Assembly (NCBI RefSeq): GCF_011075055.1 | Contig: NC_058149.1 | Coordinates: 7,694,449 to 7,758,448 of the forward strand | Direction: 5' to 3' | From: Mangifera indica | Lineage: Eukaryota > Streptophyta > Magnoliopsida > Sapindales > Anacardiaceae | DNA: 64,000 nucleotides | Made by a program: the position numbers and the translations under genes | Part shown: positions 38,401 to 52,200 of the stretch, piece after piece | Position numbering within the stretch: position 1 is the first letter of the stretch | Layout of the letters: every line of letters begins with the position of its first letter | Notes under the pieces: model-generated | The model's input: the letters and a program-made list of their open reading frames with translations, nothing else | Databases searched by the model: none | What the model was told of the DNA's origin: nothing

Positions 38401-41400
38401 ATTTGTCATATTAATTAAAAATAAATTTATTTTTGTCTCAAAAAATTAATAAATAACAATATAATTATTGAAGAAACTGAAATTCAGAGTATATTTTATT
38501 CATCTTCTTACTATTACAGAGATATGTTTATATATACATATTAGGTATTCTAGAGTAGGAAACAAAATATTTGATTCCTATAATTGAGATCCTAAAATCT
38601 GCGTCTACCATAATTAATTCCTATAATTAACCTCTATATCTACTAATGCACATATTTACAGATTCTGTAACACTCCCCCTCAAGTTGGAGCATAAATGTT
38701 AATCATGCCCAACTTGTTACAAATATAATCAATCCGAACCCCATTTACAGCCTTAGTGAAAATATCCCCTAACTGTTCTCCAGTCTTCACATATCTTGTA
38801 GAAATAAAGTTCTGCTGAATCTTCTCTCGAACGAAATGACAATCAATCTCAATATGTTTAGTTCGTTCATGAAACACAGGATTAGAGGCAATATGAAGAG
38901 CAGCTTGATTATCACACCATAATTGCGCTGGTAAGGACATCTGAAAACCTACTTCAGTCAAGAGTTGATATACCCATATTATCTCACACACGAACTGAGC
39001 CATAGCTCTATATTCTGATTCTGCACTAGATCGGGACACAACACTCTGCTTCTTGCTCTTCCATGATACCAAATTTCCTCCAACAAAAACACAATAACCA
39101 GTGGTGGATCTTCTATCTACCTTGGAACCTGCCCAATCTGCATCTGAAAAACATTCAATACCAGTGTGACCATGATTTTCATACAATATACCACGTCTAG
39201 GAGCACCTTTCAAGTAACACAAAATTTGCTCCAACGCTGCCCAATGATCGACTGTTGGAGATGACATGAATTGACTTACAACACTGACAGAATATGCAAT
39301 GTCAGGACGAGTCACTGTAAGATAATTCAACTTTCCCACTAATCTTCTATACTTCTCGGGTTCTTCAAACAAGTCACCATCTTTTGTAAGCTGTAGATTA
39401 GGAACCATCGGAGTGCTACATGGTCTGGCTCCCAATTTTCCTGTCTCAGTCAATAAGTCAAGCACATATTTCCTCTGAGATAGGAAGATACCTTTCTTGC
39501 TTCTTGTTACTTCAATGCCCAAGAAATACTTCAACCCCCCTAAATCTTTTGTTTGAAACTGCGTGTGAAGAAATGATTTAAGAGAAGAAATTCCCACATT
39601 ATCGCTTCCAGTAATAATAATATCATCAACATATACAACCAAAAGAATACTACCAGCTTCAGACTGTTTATAGAAAACTGAATGATCACATTTGCTCTTT
39701 ATCATGCCGAACTTTTGAATTGCCTGACTAAATTTTCCAAACCAAGCACGAGGACTTTGTTTCAAACCATACAAAGATTTGCGAAGCCAACACACCTTTC
39801 CATACTCCCCCTGAGCAACAAAACCAGGTGGTTGCTCCATGTAAACTTCCTCTTGAAGGTCACCATGTAAAAATGCATTCTTGATATCCAGCTGGTGTAA
39901 AGGCCAATTATAGGTAGCTGCCATAGAAATAAATAAACGAACAGAGGTCAACTTAGCAACAGGAGAGAAAGTGTCAGAATAATCCACCCCATAAGTCTGT
40001 GCATATCCTTTAGCAACCAACCGAGCTTTAAGGCGAGCCACTGATCCATCCGGATTAACTTTAACTGTGAACACCCATTTACATCCAATGGCTTTCTTTC
40101 CTGCAGGTAGATTGACCAAGTCCCAAGTACCATTATCAGCTAAGGCATTCATTTCCTCTATCATAGCCTCACGCCAACCAGGATGAGATAGAGCTTCATG
40201 AGTGGTGTTAGGAATAGAAATAGAATCAAGTGATGCAATAAAGGAACAAGAAATAGGGGATAAGTGACCATAAGAAACAAAAGAAGAGATAGGATAAGTA
40301 CACTGCCTTTTACCTTTTCGAAGAGCAATTGGTAGATCAATATCATTAGGAACTGGATCAGACGACGAAGAGAATGGTTCAGGACATGTATCCGGAGGTT
40401 GTTGTCGTCTAGAATACACTTGCGTAATAGGTGGTCTGGTAGGAGTAGACTCTTCAGATAGAGAAATTTCTGAAGAACTAACAGATGTAGCAGCATCCTC
40501 TAAAGGGTGAGATGAGGTAACGGTGTACACCAACAAATCATCATCCTCCCCCTGAATGTTGTAAGTGGGAGAAGCAGAAAAGAAAGGAATGTTTTCCAAA
40601 AATGTAACATCAGATGACCCCAGATATTTGTTTAGGGTGACACAAAAACACCTATATCCTTTTTGAAGACGAGAGTAGCCAAGAAACACACATTTCAAAG
40701 ACTTAGGGTCTAACTTTGTGACACTAGGACGAATATCACGAACAAAACATGTACTACCAAATATTTTGGGTTTAATAGGAAATAAAGGTTTATCTGGAAA
40801 AAGAACAGTGTAAGGGATCTGACCTTGGAGAATTGATGATGGCATGCGGTTAATTAAAAAACAGGATGTGGAAACTGCATCAGCCCAAAAATGTTTGGGA
40901 ACTTGCGTTTGAAATAAGAGTGCTCGAGCTGTTTCAAGCAAGTGTCTATTTTTTCGCTCAGCTACTCCATTTTGAGATGGTGTGGCAGCACAAGAGGACT
41001 GATGAAGAATGCCATTTTGAATCAAATATGACTGAAAAGATTCAGAGAAATATTCTTTGGCATTATCACTACGTAAGGTACGAATAGAAACATGGAATTG
41101 TGTTTTTATTTCAGCATGAAAGACACAGAAATGAGAAAATACTTCAGAACGATTTTTCATTAAATAAAGCCAAGTCATACGAGAATAATCATCAACGAAA
41201 GTAACAAAATATTTAAACCCAGTTTTGGACACACTAGGACAAGGACCCCAAACATCTGAATGAACTAACTCAAAAGGAGAGTTAGCTCGTTTATTGACTC
41301 TAAAACCTGAAGACAGACGATGATGTTTGGCAAATTGACATGACTCACAATCTAACGAAGATACATGACGAAATTGTGGACATAGGGTCTTCAACACAGG

Positions 41401-44400
41401 TAGAGAAGGATGCCCCAACTGACAGTGAGCTTCAAATGGAGTTAAGGCACTGGAACAAGCAATGGACCTTGGCATTTGCATATCTAGTACATAGAGACCC
41501 CCAGATTCATGTCCTTTACCAATAATCTGCTTCGTCATAAGATCCTGAAATAAACAATGATCAGGAAAGAATGAGACACAACAGTTAAGCGCACGAGTGA
41601 GTTTGCTTACTGAAATTAAATTAAAGGAAAACTGTGGTAAACTCAAAACAGATGACAATGAAATTGATGGGGTTAGATTAACAGTTCCAGAACCAAGAAC
41701 AGATGATGTTGATCCATCTGCTAACGTAACATTAGAAGGGGATGCAAATGACTGAAAGGTTGAAAAAAGGTTAGGATTACCTGTCATATGATCTGTAGCA
41801 CCAGAATCAATGACCCACTTGGATGAGGAGGAAATAAGACATGTATTTGGATTACCTGACTCAACACTGGCAGTGATAGGAGTTGATGAAGACTTTAGCG
41901 ATTCTTGGTACTGGGAGAACTTGGCATACTCATCTGCAGAAATCATAATAGTCTCTTCAGATAATGAATTGGTAGCAATATTGGTCGCTGCAACATGTGC
42001 TGATTGGGATTTTGAAGCCCGATTCTGCAACTTCCTACAAGTACGCTTTGTATGGCCTGGCTCGTGACAGTAATAGCACACAATCCCTCCTGACTCATGA
42101 TTACGATCAATAACTTTGTCACGGTTGCTGCTGCTCCCTCCTCTATTTTTATTATATGAGCGTCCAGTTTCAAATGCACCACTTCGACTAATAAGAGCAC
42201 TGTTACTCTGAAATGATGGGGTGCTTTCTGTACGAAGTACCCTAGTAAATGTGTCATGCAGAGATGAAATTTCAGGACTAGCAAGTATCTGAGATTTGGC
42301 AGTTTCAAACTCAGATGGAAGACCGGCTAGAAAGCTCATGATGGCCATTTGTTCTCGTTGAGTTTGCTGAACCTTCACATCAGGACTAAAAGGTAACAAC
42401 ATATTAAGTTCTTCATAAGTTCTTTTGAAATCCATAAAATAAGATGTGATGGTTCTGTCCTGTTTTTCTGCACGATAAAAAGCTTTGCACACCTCATATA
42501 TGCGAGAAAGATTACCTCTTCCAGAATACAAAAAATCTAAATATTCCATTAGCTCCTTAACAAATTCACAGTGATTAATTAAACTGACTACCTCACTTTC
42601 AATAGAATTTCGGATCTGCAAAAATAATCGAGCATCATCTCGCAGCCATGCTTGTCTAGTACCATCCGTAGGAGGAGCTTGTGTAAGGTGATCATCTTTC
42701 TCCAGACTCAACAAGTACAATCGAACCGTTTTACTCCAATCCAGATAATTAGAACCATTAAGCTTGTGTTCAGTGATTTTTGACATTACAGGAACCATCT
42801 CAGCCATGGTTATCGGTTTAATATCAGTCATAATAGTACTCAAAATAGCCGAATAAAATAAATGGCCAAACGACTATTTCCCACCCAAGGTATGCTGTAA
42901 TGACAAGTTTTCCCCCTTTAACTATGGAAATACCAAACACCCACCCATGACCAGTTAAATTTAACAGAACCCTAACGCCTGAAAATTTTATCTCCTTTTG
43001 CCCCCCTAAAGTTTGAAAACAAAAATTTCCCCCCAGCCTAAGTTTAAGAAAATGGCAGTTTCACCCTAGGGTTTGGTTTTGAAATCTCCGGCGACCTCTC
43101 CGGCTCCGTTGCCGACGGCTTCTCCCTCCCGAAGAATCCTCTCCTTCCGGTGATCGGTTTCCTCCCATTTGGAGGCCCGATCGTCGCCGGAAAAGCGGTG
43201 GGAGACGAAGAACTTCGTTGGGGAAGACGAAGTTCTTCGTCTCCCACCGCTTTTCCGGCGACGATCGGGCCTCCAAATGGGAGGAAACCGATCACCGGAA
43301 GGAGAGGATTCTTCGGGAGGGAGAAGCCGTCGGCAACGGAGCCGGAGAGGTCGCCGGAGATTTCAAAACCAAACCCTAGGGTGAAACTGCCATTTTCTTA
43401 AACTTAGGCTGGGGGGAAATTTTTGTTTTCAAACTTTAGGGGGGCAAAAGGAAATTATATTTTAGTTTATTTTTTAATATTATAGAGAAAATGACAATTT
43501 TACCCTTAACCCCGTTACTTTTAACTGGCCATGGGTGGGTGTTTGGTATTTCCATAGTTAAAGGGGGGAAACTTGTCATTACAGCATACCTTGGGTGGGA
43601 AATAGTCGTTTGGCCTAAAATAAATAGCGAAAATACCCTGGTCAGAAAGAGGAATTCGTCGACAGCGACTGTTCCGGCGACGGCAACGGCGCGTGCGACG
43701 GCGAAATGCGACGGAAGATTGGGGATCTGAACGATCGGCGTCTTCTGAGTCTGACTATGCCGGCGGTGAGAATCAACGCGCCACAGAAAAGGAGATCTGA
43801 GTGTTCGTTTTCAGAAGGAACAGGCGGCGCGTGTGGATCACGCGCTGAGCTTCCGGTGGCCGGATTCTGGGAACCTGACGATCGGCGAAGCACACTTCTT
43901 TCTAGTGTGGCGGTGAGAACTAATGGCCACTCTACACCGGTGAACTACGAAATTGCTCTTTAGGGCTAGGAAATTTCTGAATTTGCACACTTGGGCAAAC
44001 CAGGCTCTGATACCATGAAGAAACTGAAATTCAGAGTATATTTTATTCATCTTCTTACTATTACAGAGATATGTTTATATATACATATTAGGTATTCTAG
44101 AGTAGGAAACAAAATATTTGATTCCTATAATTGAGATCCTAAAATCTGCGTCTACCATAATTAATTCCTATAATTAACCTCTATATCTACTAATGCACAT
44201 ATTTACAGATTCTGTAATAATAAAATCAAGATTATCTTGGTAATCTTTAAATACCTTAGGTAAAGGTGGTAATCAGATTACCACTTATATTACTTACCAC
44301 GTCAGCATTGGTAATAGAAGATTACTGTAATATTTTATTACTGACAAACCAAACAAGGGAATAAAAGATAGATTACCAAGGTAATTTTAAAAAGCCTAAA

Positions 44401-46175
44401 CCAAACGCCCCCTTAAGGTTATTTCTAGCCTCCAGTGGCTCTTTCAATGCTAGCTATCACGTGTAATTAGAGCCATTAAGCTTTGTGGTGGCAGTTGCAT
44501 GCCAGCAAATAAACATGAGGAACAAGAATGTCAGACAATAACAAGGATGTAACTTCTATTAATAAGTTGAAAGTTTATATAGTTAAATTATATCAGTTTC
44601 TTATTGAAAGAATATGAACCAATGAATGTAACAAAAATGTATCATTTAACTTTATTGTGAAATGAATATGCGTAAATGACCAGACAAAATAACAATTTTG
44701 TCTGATCATTTGCTATTTCAAAATGGGAGATCTTTGAAAGTCTAAGCTCATCAAAATACAATAATACATATAAAACAGTGCCATTTGAAGGGATTACCTG
44801 TCTAAAATAATATAAAATTCTGGGTTCAGACTTTAGCCCAATGTAAAATGTAAGAAACCACTATAATTTATAAGTAACCATCTAAACCTGGCCCTGAATA
44901 TGTGACAATGGTATAAGTAGCACCTGTTCAAAGAAATTTGGGCATATTTCATCATGGTCCTCGTCTAATTGGGAAGTTATGATTTCTTAAGAATTTTTTT
45001 TTTATAGACACTTTGGCTCCTAGGGTACATTTGGTATACCATAGATCACTGATTTACATCATCCTAATTTGAAATTTTCATTTTATTTGTAATTTTTTTG
45101 TTTCATTTGAGTATGTTTTGCATTGTGTGTGGTTGTTGTGTATCTTCTTGTTTTTGGATGGAAAGGACTGTGCGCTTTGTTGGACAGCGATTATTTCGCA
45201 AAATTCTTATGAATTCAATTAATTTCGGCCTGTATATGTATAATAACTAGTCCAGAATAATGTACAATTCATAATTCTAACAATATTATTTTAGACATGT
45301 TTCACAATGCTAGTCTCTTGCTTTATCCTATAATTGTGCCATTAATTCTCTATTAGCAGATAGCCATGTGAGAGAAATATTATAATTAAGTCATAAAATC
45401 ATAAACTTTATCATCTTAAGATGCTTTAGTTTTCTATTCTAACTTCTGTCTGTTCTTTCTGCAGCGCAGAAACCTGAGGGAAAGAATATTTGCAAACATT
45501 ATGTCCAAAGGGGGCTAGGTTTAGAATGCTCTCTAGCTGATAACCATGTGCTAGAAACAACACGCAGTGGGCCCTTGATTGTTTGTATTACTCGACTAGT
45601 TGCTCAAAAAGGTCTTCATTTGATTACTCATGCAATTAAGCGTATCAAAGAACTTGTAAGTATATCAATTTCAAATTATGTATTCCTGTTTTAACAAGAA
45701 AGATTTAGCACCACACGCTTCCCTAGTGTCTTGGCCTTTATTCCTTATCCAAAACAAAAGTATTCTTTTACTCAAACAGAACCTGGAATGGCCTTCTTTC
45801 CAAACAATAGTAGGATTTTGATGATGTAAGAAGGAAAAATAAGTAATGTGTAGTGGGAGAAAGACCAAATTACATTCCTTTGGGCTTAGGTTTCAAGAGA
45901 GTTTCTAGACACATCTTTCTTCATATTTCACTCATTTAAAATAGGGTTTTGGGCTAATATTTTTACTAGTTTTTAGTGCTAAGTTTTTAAGATTTCAAGA
46001 CTATATAGATCCATGTAAAATGGCTTCTGTTAAGCCAATATTTGTGAACTCATGCACAGTTTTTGCCTTCTGCCCAGAGTGAGGCTTTGTCACTCTGTTA
46101 GATACTTGGCCTAGACTTTTATCACATTTATTTCACATTAGTACAATGTTTTCTATTGCCTGGAAATGCACACAA

Positions 46176-46208
<33 letters not shown>

Positions 46209-49200
46209 TACATACAAACACATACTAATTGTCCTTGATTGTGACTAGCCACCTTTAGTTAACCACATTGTTGCAAACCTTAATACCTAAACAAGTTTTT
46301 CCTTCATGCACAAAAACGTTTTGATATGAAACGATAATATACATATTATTAGCTGGATTCAAGCCGAGCCAAGCTAAGTCAAGCTTGAACATGGGCTGGC
46401 TTGAGTTCGGCTCAAATCCATTATGACCAGCTTGAACCAAATTCGAGTTCATTGTAAATGTTGAAATGTCACTAGTGGGATGAATAGTGCTATTGGCTAA
46501 ATGAATAGTGTTACTAATAGGACATGTGGTGTTAGCAATTGAATGAATAGTATCACTAGCTGGACGATCGGTATTGCTCGAAGAGGACTTGAGTCAAACT
46601 TGACTTGAGCTATTGAACTAAAACTTAAACTTGAATTCGGCTCGAATTGAACCGAACTCAAATTCGAGCCACGTTGGCTTGGCTTGGCTTGAGTCCACTC
46701 TTATGTATTGTCTAATTCGTATAAAATGCAAGTTGGCAAAAACTTGCATATTCCATTGATGCTTCTTTTGCAAATGGGTGACATGATTATATTAATTCCA
46801 TGTTCTCTAACTTTGATTCGCTTACAGGGTGGACAAATGGTTGTGCTTGGAAAAGCTTCCGATGGTCGTGTTCAGCGAGAATTTGAGGATCTAGCAAATT
46901 TGGTAATAGACTTGAGGTTCAAGTCTTTGGGATTACAATATAATTCAAGGATTAAATGAAACATGCACCAATTGGCATGAAAGCTAGTTAGTATTTTCAT
47001 TTGCTTGCTATGTATTATTGTTTATCTATCTTGTCACTAGTCCTTTTGTTGACTTTGGATTAAACAAGGATATTCCTTGAAAATAAATGTAGGATTGTAG
47101 AGTATCTTAATGGTGTTAGGCTCCCCTAGTAATTTAGGAATTATCTAGGAATTTATTAAAATTATGAATATTATATTAGGTGTCCAATAAGGATTTAAAT
47201 TAATTAATAATATACCAATTGGGATTAGAAGTCCAATTTGGGTTAGATTTTTAATTCAATAAATAATAGGGTTTTGGGAGGATGAGTATTTTGAGATTTT
47301 AATTTCTGTGTAGCGTTGTATTTCTGGAGGTGCAACAGCACCAGCAATATCTTGGCGGAGCACCAAAGATATTAGATTTTTCTGTTATCATCTTTATTCT
47401 TTCCATCGATAAATGTCATTATATTCAATACAAAATTCATGATTGTTCCTTTACATTCAATAAGCGCCAATTGTACAATCTGGGTTTGCAACAGTGTGCA
47501 GATCAATGATTCGCTTTTGAAAACTTTGATTGTCATTAGATTGTCATTAGCTTCAGGTCATAGGGAATTAGCACTGGATGGTCGAAACAGTTGACTAGTA
47601 AGCAAATTGATGTGGCTTGCTCTTTTGTTTCAACTAGATCATGCTGCACTTTCCCTGTCTGCATATATTAATTTTACTGCAGTTGTCTCTTGTAGCTTTA
47701 TGCTGGTTTAAGCATTTAAAGTTCAAAAAAATGACAAATAATTAAAATTAAAACTCATCAATGACGTGAGAAATGCATTGAGAAAGAGGCTACTGAGGAA
47801 GTTTATCATTGTGGTAAACTTTTATTGATTACATTCAGATTTGGAGAAGTTGCCCACTGCTTATGTTTTTTTATCTGAAAATCAAATAAGGAACTTTTTG
47901 TTTCTTCTTTTTGTGTAAAACTTGTCAAACTGATATGACATCTAATATGTCACAAACTAATACTTGACTGCAGTTCTTAAGTTTCTCATGTTGTCACTGA
48001 ATTTGATACTTCTATGTATGTCATTTATCAAACTTTAATTATTCTTATGAATGCACTGTTCCCTGAGAAAAAAGTCAGTATTCTCTTATATAATTTTCAG
48101 GAACCTTTAGGTAAATGAGGGTTTTGCATATCTCCTGCTTTTGGAAAGTAAATCTCATTCTAAAGAGCTAAAACATAATGTCCTTCCCATGTTTTCTTGT
48201 TTTGAATTACTTTTAATTTGATAGCCATCTAAATTTTAGAATTTGTATGGCTTGATATGACTATAGTGAATTCATTTATTTCAGTGTTTGCTAAAAACCT
48301 TTCACTTGTAGGTCTTTTACTCTGGCAAAACCATGTGTAGTTATTGTTTGGGTTTCTTGCTGTTACTATACTTTTGGATGGTTAAAAAAATGTTTTTGAA
48401 AATGCTTGTATTAAGCTGAAGAAGACTCATATGAAACCAAAAGAAAAAAATATATTTGATGATTCATGAAATAAGATATCGCCTTCTACATAACATTTTC
48501 TTCTTTTTTGAAACCATTTTTAGTAGGAATCAAATAAAATTAAAGACTGACCAACTTCTGTTTATTGATCTTTTGTAGCATAATCAAGGTTCAAGTATCC
48601 GGATCTTACTGATGTATAGGTGATTCTCCTTGTTATCAAATACTATTTGTTACTGTTCCTAAACATGCTCATATTGTTGTTGCAATTACTTCTGTATCCT
48701 CAGAGTTTTGAGTTTACTTATCTCTGGGCAGCTTGTAATCCTTATTGGAGCTCTGGTGTCTCAGTTAAAATACCCTTATTTTGTTATTGACGGAGTATCA
48801 TTTTCCTTGTCTGTGGTTGACTTTTTTATTCAGTGAGGAGCTATCCCACATGCTCTATGCTGCAGCAGACATGGTGTTAATTCCATCCATATATGAACCA
48901 TGTGGCCTTGCCCAAATGATTGGAATGCGTTATGGAGCGGTATGCAGTGATATGAATGATTAGATTGCACCCCCCCCAAAAAAAAAAGCACAATTTATTT
49001 TTAAATATGAACACAACATAATGTACAGTTGCAATTAGCAATTCTATTATGTAGCTTCTTTTCTATGTATTTCAGTTCTTTCTTTTTTTTACTTGTCTTT
49101 TCTTGTCACTAAGCCATTTTACAATGCTTGATTTGCTATTTGTATTGAAATTTAGATACAACCTTAATCTCTAAACGAAGCTTTTTGATAAGGGTAGCAC

Positions 49201-52200
49201 TTACCAAAAAAAAAAAAAAAACAAGGGTATACCACTAGTCCTTAACCCTAAATCCAAATATTTTTAAGCTCTAGCAATCTGCATTTCATCAAAACAATAT
49301 TAAATCTAGAAAAGGTAAATAAATATGTTATCAAGTAATACTATCAATGTGCAGATGGCCTCAGTTTGAATAAAATCATTATTTCAGGTTCCAGTTGTTA
49401 GAAAGACTGGTGGTCTTGCAGACACTGTCTTTGACATGGATGACTCATCAAACTATGAAATGGCCAATGGGTATGCTTTCTAATTCTTGTTTAGTTTTCT
49501 CTTGATACTGTGGAATTCTTCCTTACAAATGAATTCAACCCTGTGAGTAGTTCTATAAATGTAAACTACTTTGATGCATTGCCAAAAATTAAACTGAGGC
49601 TTCAATTTGTTTTCCTTAACACAAAGTGATGGGTGTGTGGATGTCTTTGTGTTTGTTTTAAAAAAAATGCTCAAGGAAAACGATAAAAGACAGTTCTATT
49701 TTTTCTGAAATCATTAAGCTGGGCTATATAATAGATTTGTTGCTGGGATGCTTTAAATGAGGCTTATTATAATATAATATTAATGTAATGCATCAATTTA
49801 TTGTTTATATATACTGTTAATTCAAAAGCAAGGTGATTAATTGCTCACATGTTATGAAATTTTTATAATACAGAGACAATAGAAAATGAGGACCTTTTCT
49901 TTTTGGCTTATTCAATTTCTTCTAAAATGAAGAGCAGAAATTGTGAGTAAAATTATTTGTTTCTCTTATTTCAAGAAATGTTGAATGAGAATGTTTTATC
50001 ATGTAATCGTGGATGCATTTCAAATTAAGTGATCACACAAGCTATATACAAATTAAACTCACATAAAAACTGAAAATCTGCATGGAAAAGGAAAATAAAA
50101 TATGCGAAACACTTACAATAGGGGAGAACCCCAAACATATTTTTAAGCAACCGAGTTACTGATTTGAATGATGTTAAATCTCTATCTATGAAAGTAAATG
50201 TGGGATGATGATTAGGGGCTAGCCAATAGCCCACACATGGAAAAGATTCAAGGCAAGAAGAGTGCATGAGTCCAAACAACTGAAAAAAAAGGCACAGGGT
50301 GATGTCAATCAGAAGAAAAAATAATAAATCCTTATTTTGTTAGAATTATTTTCTTTGTTTGGATTACAACTGATTTTGTTTTGAAAGCATACATTATAGA
50401 ATCCTAGTGCAAGTTAGGTTAGTTTTATCTTAAATAGTATCCTAGTCCTAGTTAGATTAGCTTTCTTTTAAAATTAGGTTAACATTAGTTTTCCTAAAAT
50501 CTAGTAAAATTATTTTCCTTAGAGATTAAGTTTTCTTAGAGTCCGAGTTCTAGTCAAATTTGAGTTTTCTATCTCTTGTAGATTTAGTTTTCCTTAATAG
50601 TTATCCTTGTGGGTTTTAGGAATTAGCTTTCTATTTTAATTAGGTCAATTATCAACCAATAAAAAAGGCTTTGAGTCTTTGAAATATTCTTTATCTATTG
50701 ATCAATAAAATTCAATCTTTTGAGTTCATTAAAGAATTTCTTTGCCTTCAAATAGTTATGTATTCTTTATTATTGCTTTCATCTTGTTGAAACACCCTGT
50801 GTCCTTGTGAACGATATCACAACCCGTTTGGCACTTGTCTTGTATTATGTGGTATTAGAGTCTTGTCTTGAGATGATTGGATAAGGAGAAAATCAAGAAG
50901 ATAGGTATACTTTGTTCGAAGTGACAAGTGGAACCACTAACCAAAGTTGTGGCTAATTTGAGCAAACTAATAAAGAGAATACAAGTTAACATTCCAGCCG
51001 GATACGTGTCGTTGTTGAACAACTCTGTAAAATTCAATAAGCACCATATTCTGACCATTTTGGGAGCATCGAAAACCTCTCCCAAGGCTGGGTTATAGAG
51101 TCAACTCTCTCCCTAGAGTTTTCACAACTGATAATGATTTCTATTCTTGTTATACTTTCTAAGCCTTCCTTTTTTATTATTTTCTCCACCAATCCAACAA
51201 GGACACATGGACATCTAGATTCTTCTTGGATCTTAGACCCTTTGGTTGCATGATATACATTCTTTGGTGTAGTGATGAGAGTTCTATCAATACCCTGCCT
51301 ATGCAATTTCCCCTTGTTCTCATGGTGAAAATTGGAGAACCCTCATCAACCATTCGCAATCATTCCATAAACAAGGTAAGTTGACCCTTTCTAATTTCAA
51401 GAAAACCCTTATCAATAGTAGGATATCTTTTTTTTTTTTTGGATAACCATTGCTTTTGTCTGTATTTATTGGATGAGTAAACCCGAAATACAATAACTGA
51501 ACCTATAACTATTGTTCCAAGTAAGTTAATGTTTCATAAGCATGACAGAGGCTCAAATCTAGGTCTTCACCATGGAAGTTCTAATGCTCTACTAATTTTG
51601 CTAACCCTTGAGGTCTATATTAGGATATCTTACTCAACCAAAATTATGAACATTGAACTTAAGAAAATTAATGCATTGTGGGTAAGGCTAAATTCAAGTC
51701 GAACCGAGCCCGAACAGGGTGAAGCTTGTTTTTAAGAGGGGCTCAACTCAGCTTGTGTTCAGTTTGTTTCATGAATCAAGAGTTTGTGTTTGGTTTGGGT
51801 TCGTGTAGACAAGTTGAGCTTAGCTTGGGCTTGCCAAACTTGTTTGCTCGAATTTGGTTCCCTTGTGGTTTGTGTAACATCGTTTAATTTTTTTTAAATA
51901 TATTTAAGCTTGGGCTCGTATATGTCAAGCTCAGGTTCGAGTTTGTGATGGGATTTTAAAACATATTAATTCAAGTTCGAGCTCGAGTTCGTATATGTCA
52001 AAATCGGGTTTAGGTTTGTTTGAGCAAAGCTCTTGTTGAGCTTGAGCAAGCTCACTCTGAATCTACCTTGTGGGCATGTACATTATGGGTATCAATTGGT
52101 ATCTGAGGCCGTGACAATTATGTCGAGATGGTTATGTATGACTCTTTAAGGCATGAGCCCTTTTGTCATTGTGGGTTGGTTTGTTGAGACTGTCATTTGT

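Larger units (their letters stand above)
38469..44217 (-). mobile_element. Full-length Ty1/Copia LTR retrotransposon
   Basis: About 5.75 kb on the minus strand. In element order it has a 5' LTR (44217..44016), a tRNA-Met-type primer-binding site TGGTATCAGAGCC (44015..44003), a leader carrying a fold-back insertion, one gag-pol frame (42843..38680), a polypurine tract CTTGAGGGGGAG (38684..38673) and a 3' LTR (38672..38469). The LTRs read the same over about 202 bp and the frame is intact, so insertion was recent. The expected 5-bp target duplication is not clean: the outer end at 44217 lacks the terminal CA and a few target bases. The element is antisense to the starch synthase gene. Confidence 0.93.
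38191..44412. mobile_element. Tourist-like MITE, copy 3, split by a Copia insertion
   Basis: The outer flanks carry TTA (38188..38190 and 44413..44415). The left part (38191..38468) reads AGAGCGTTTAGTTTGGG then AATGTTTTATTATCAAAATA; the right part (44218..44412) ends CCTAAACCAAACGCCCCC. Joined across the Copia element, the two halves give about 473 bp and match the uninterrupted copy at 12763..13253. The MITE was therefore in this intron before the Copia element arrived. Confidence 0.82.

Noticed and set aside
39682..42308. Several 60-120-codon frames inside the Copia region
   Set aside because: Out-of-frame shadows of the intact gag-pol frame on either strand.
43044..43401. Identical 83- and 71-residue frames on opposite strands
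   Set aside because: They are the two arms of the fold-back palindrome read in each direction, not a gene pair.
47089..47495. Possible solo LTR in starch synthase intron 10
   Set aside because: It has an LTR-like composition, but I found no partner copy, target duplication or clear TG..CA ends.
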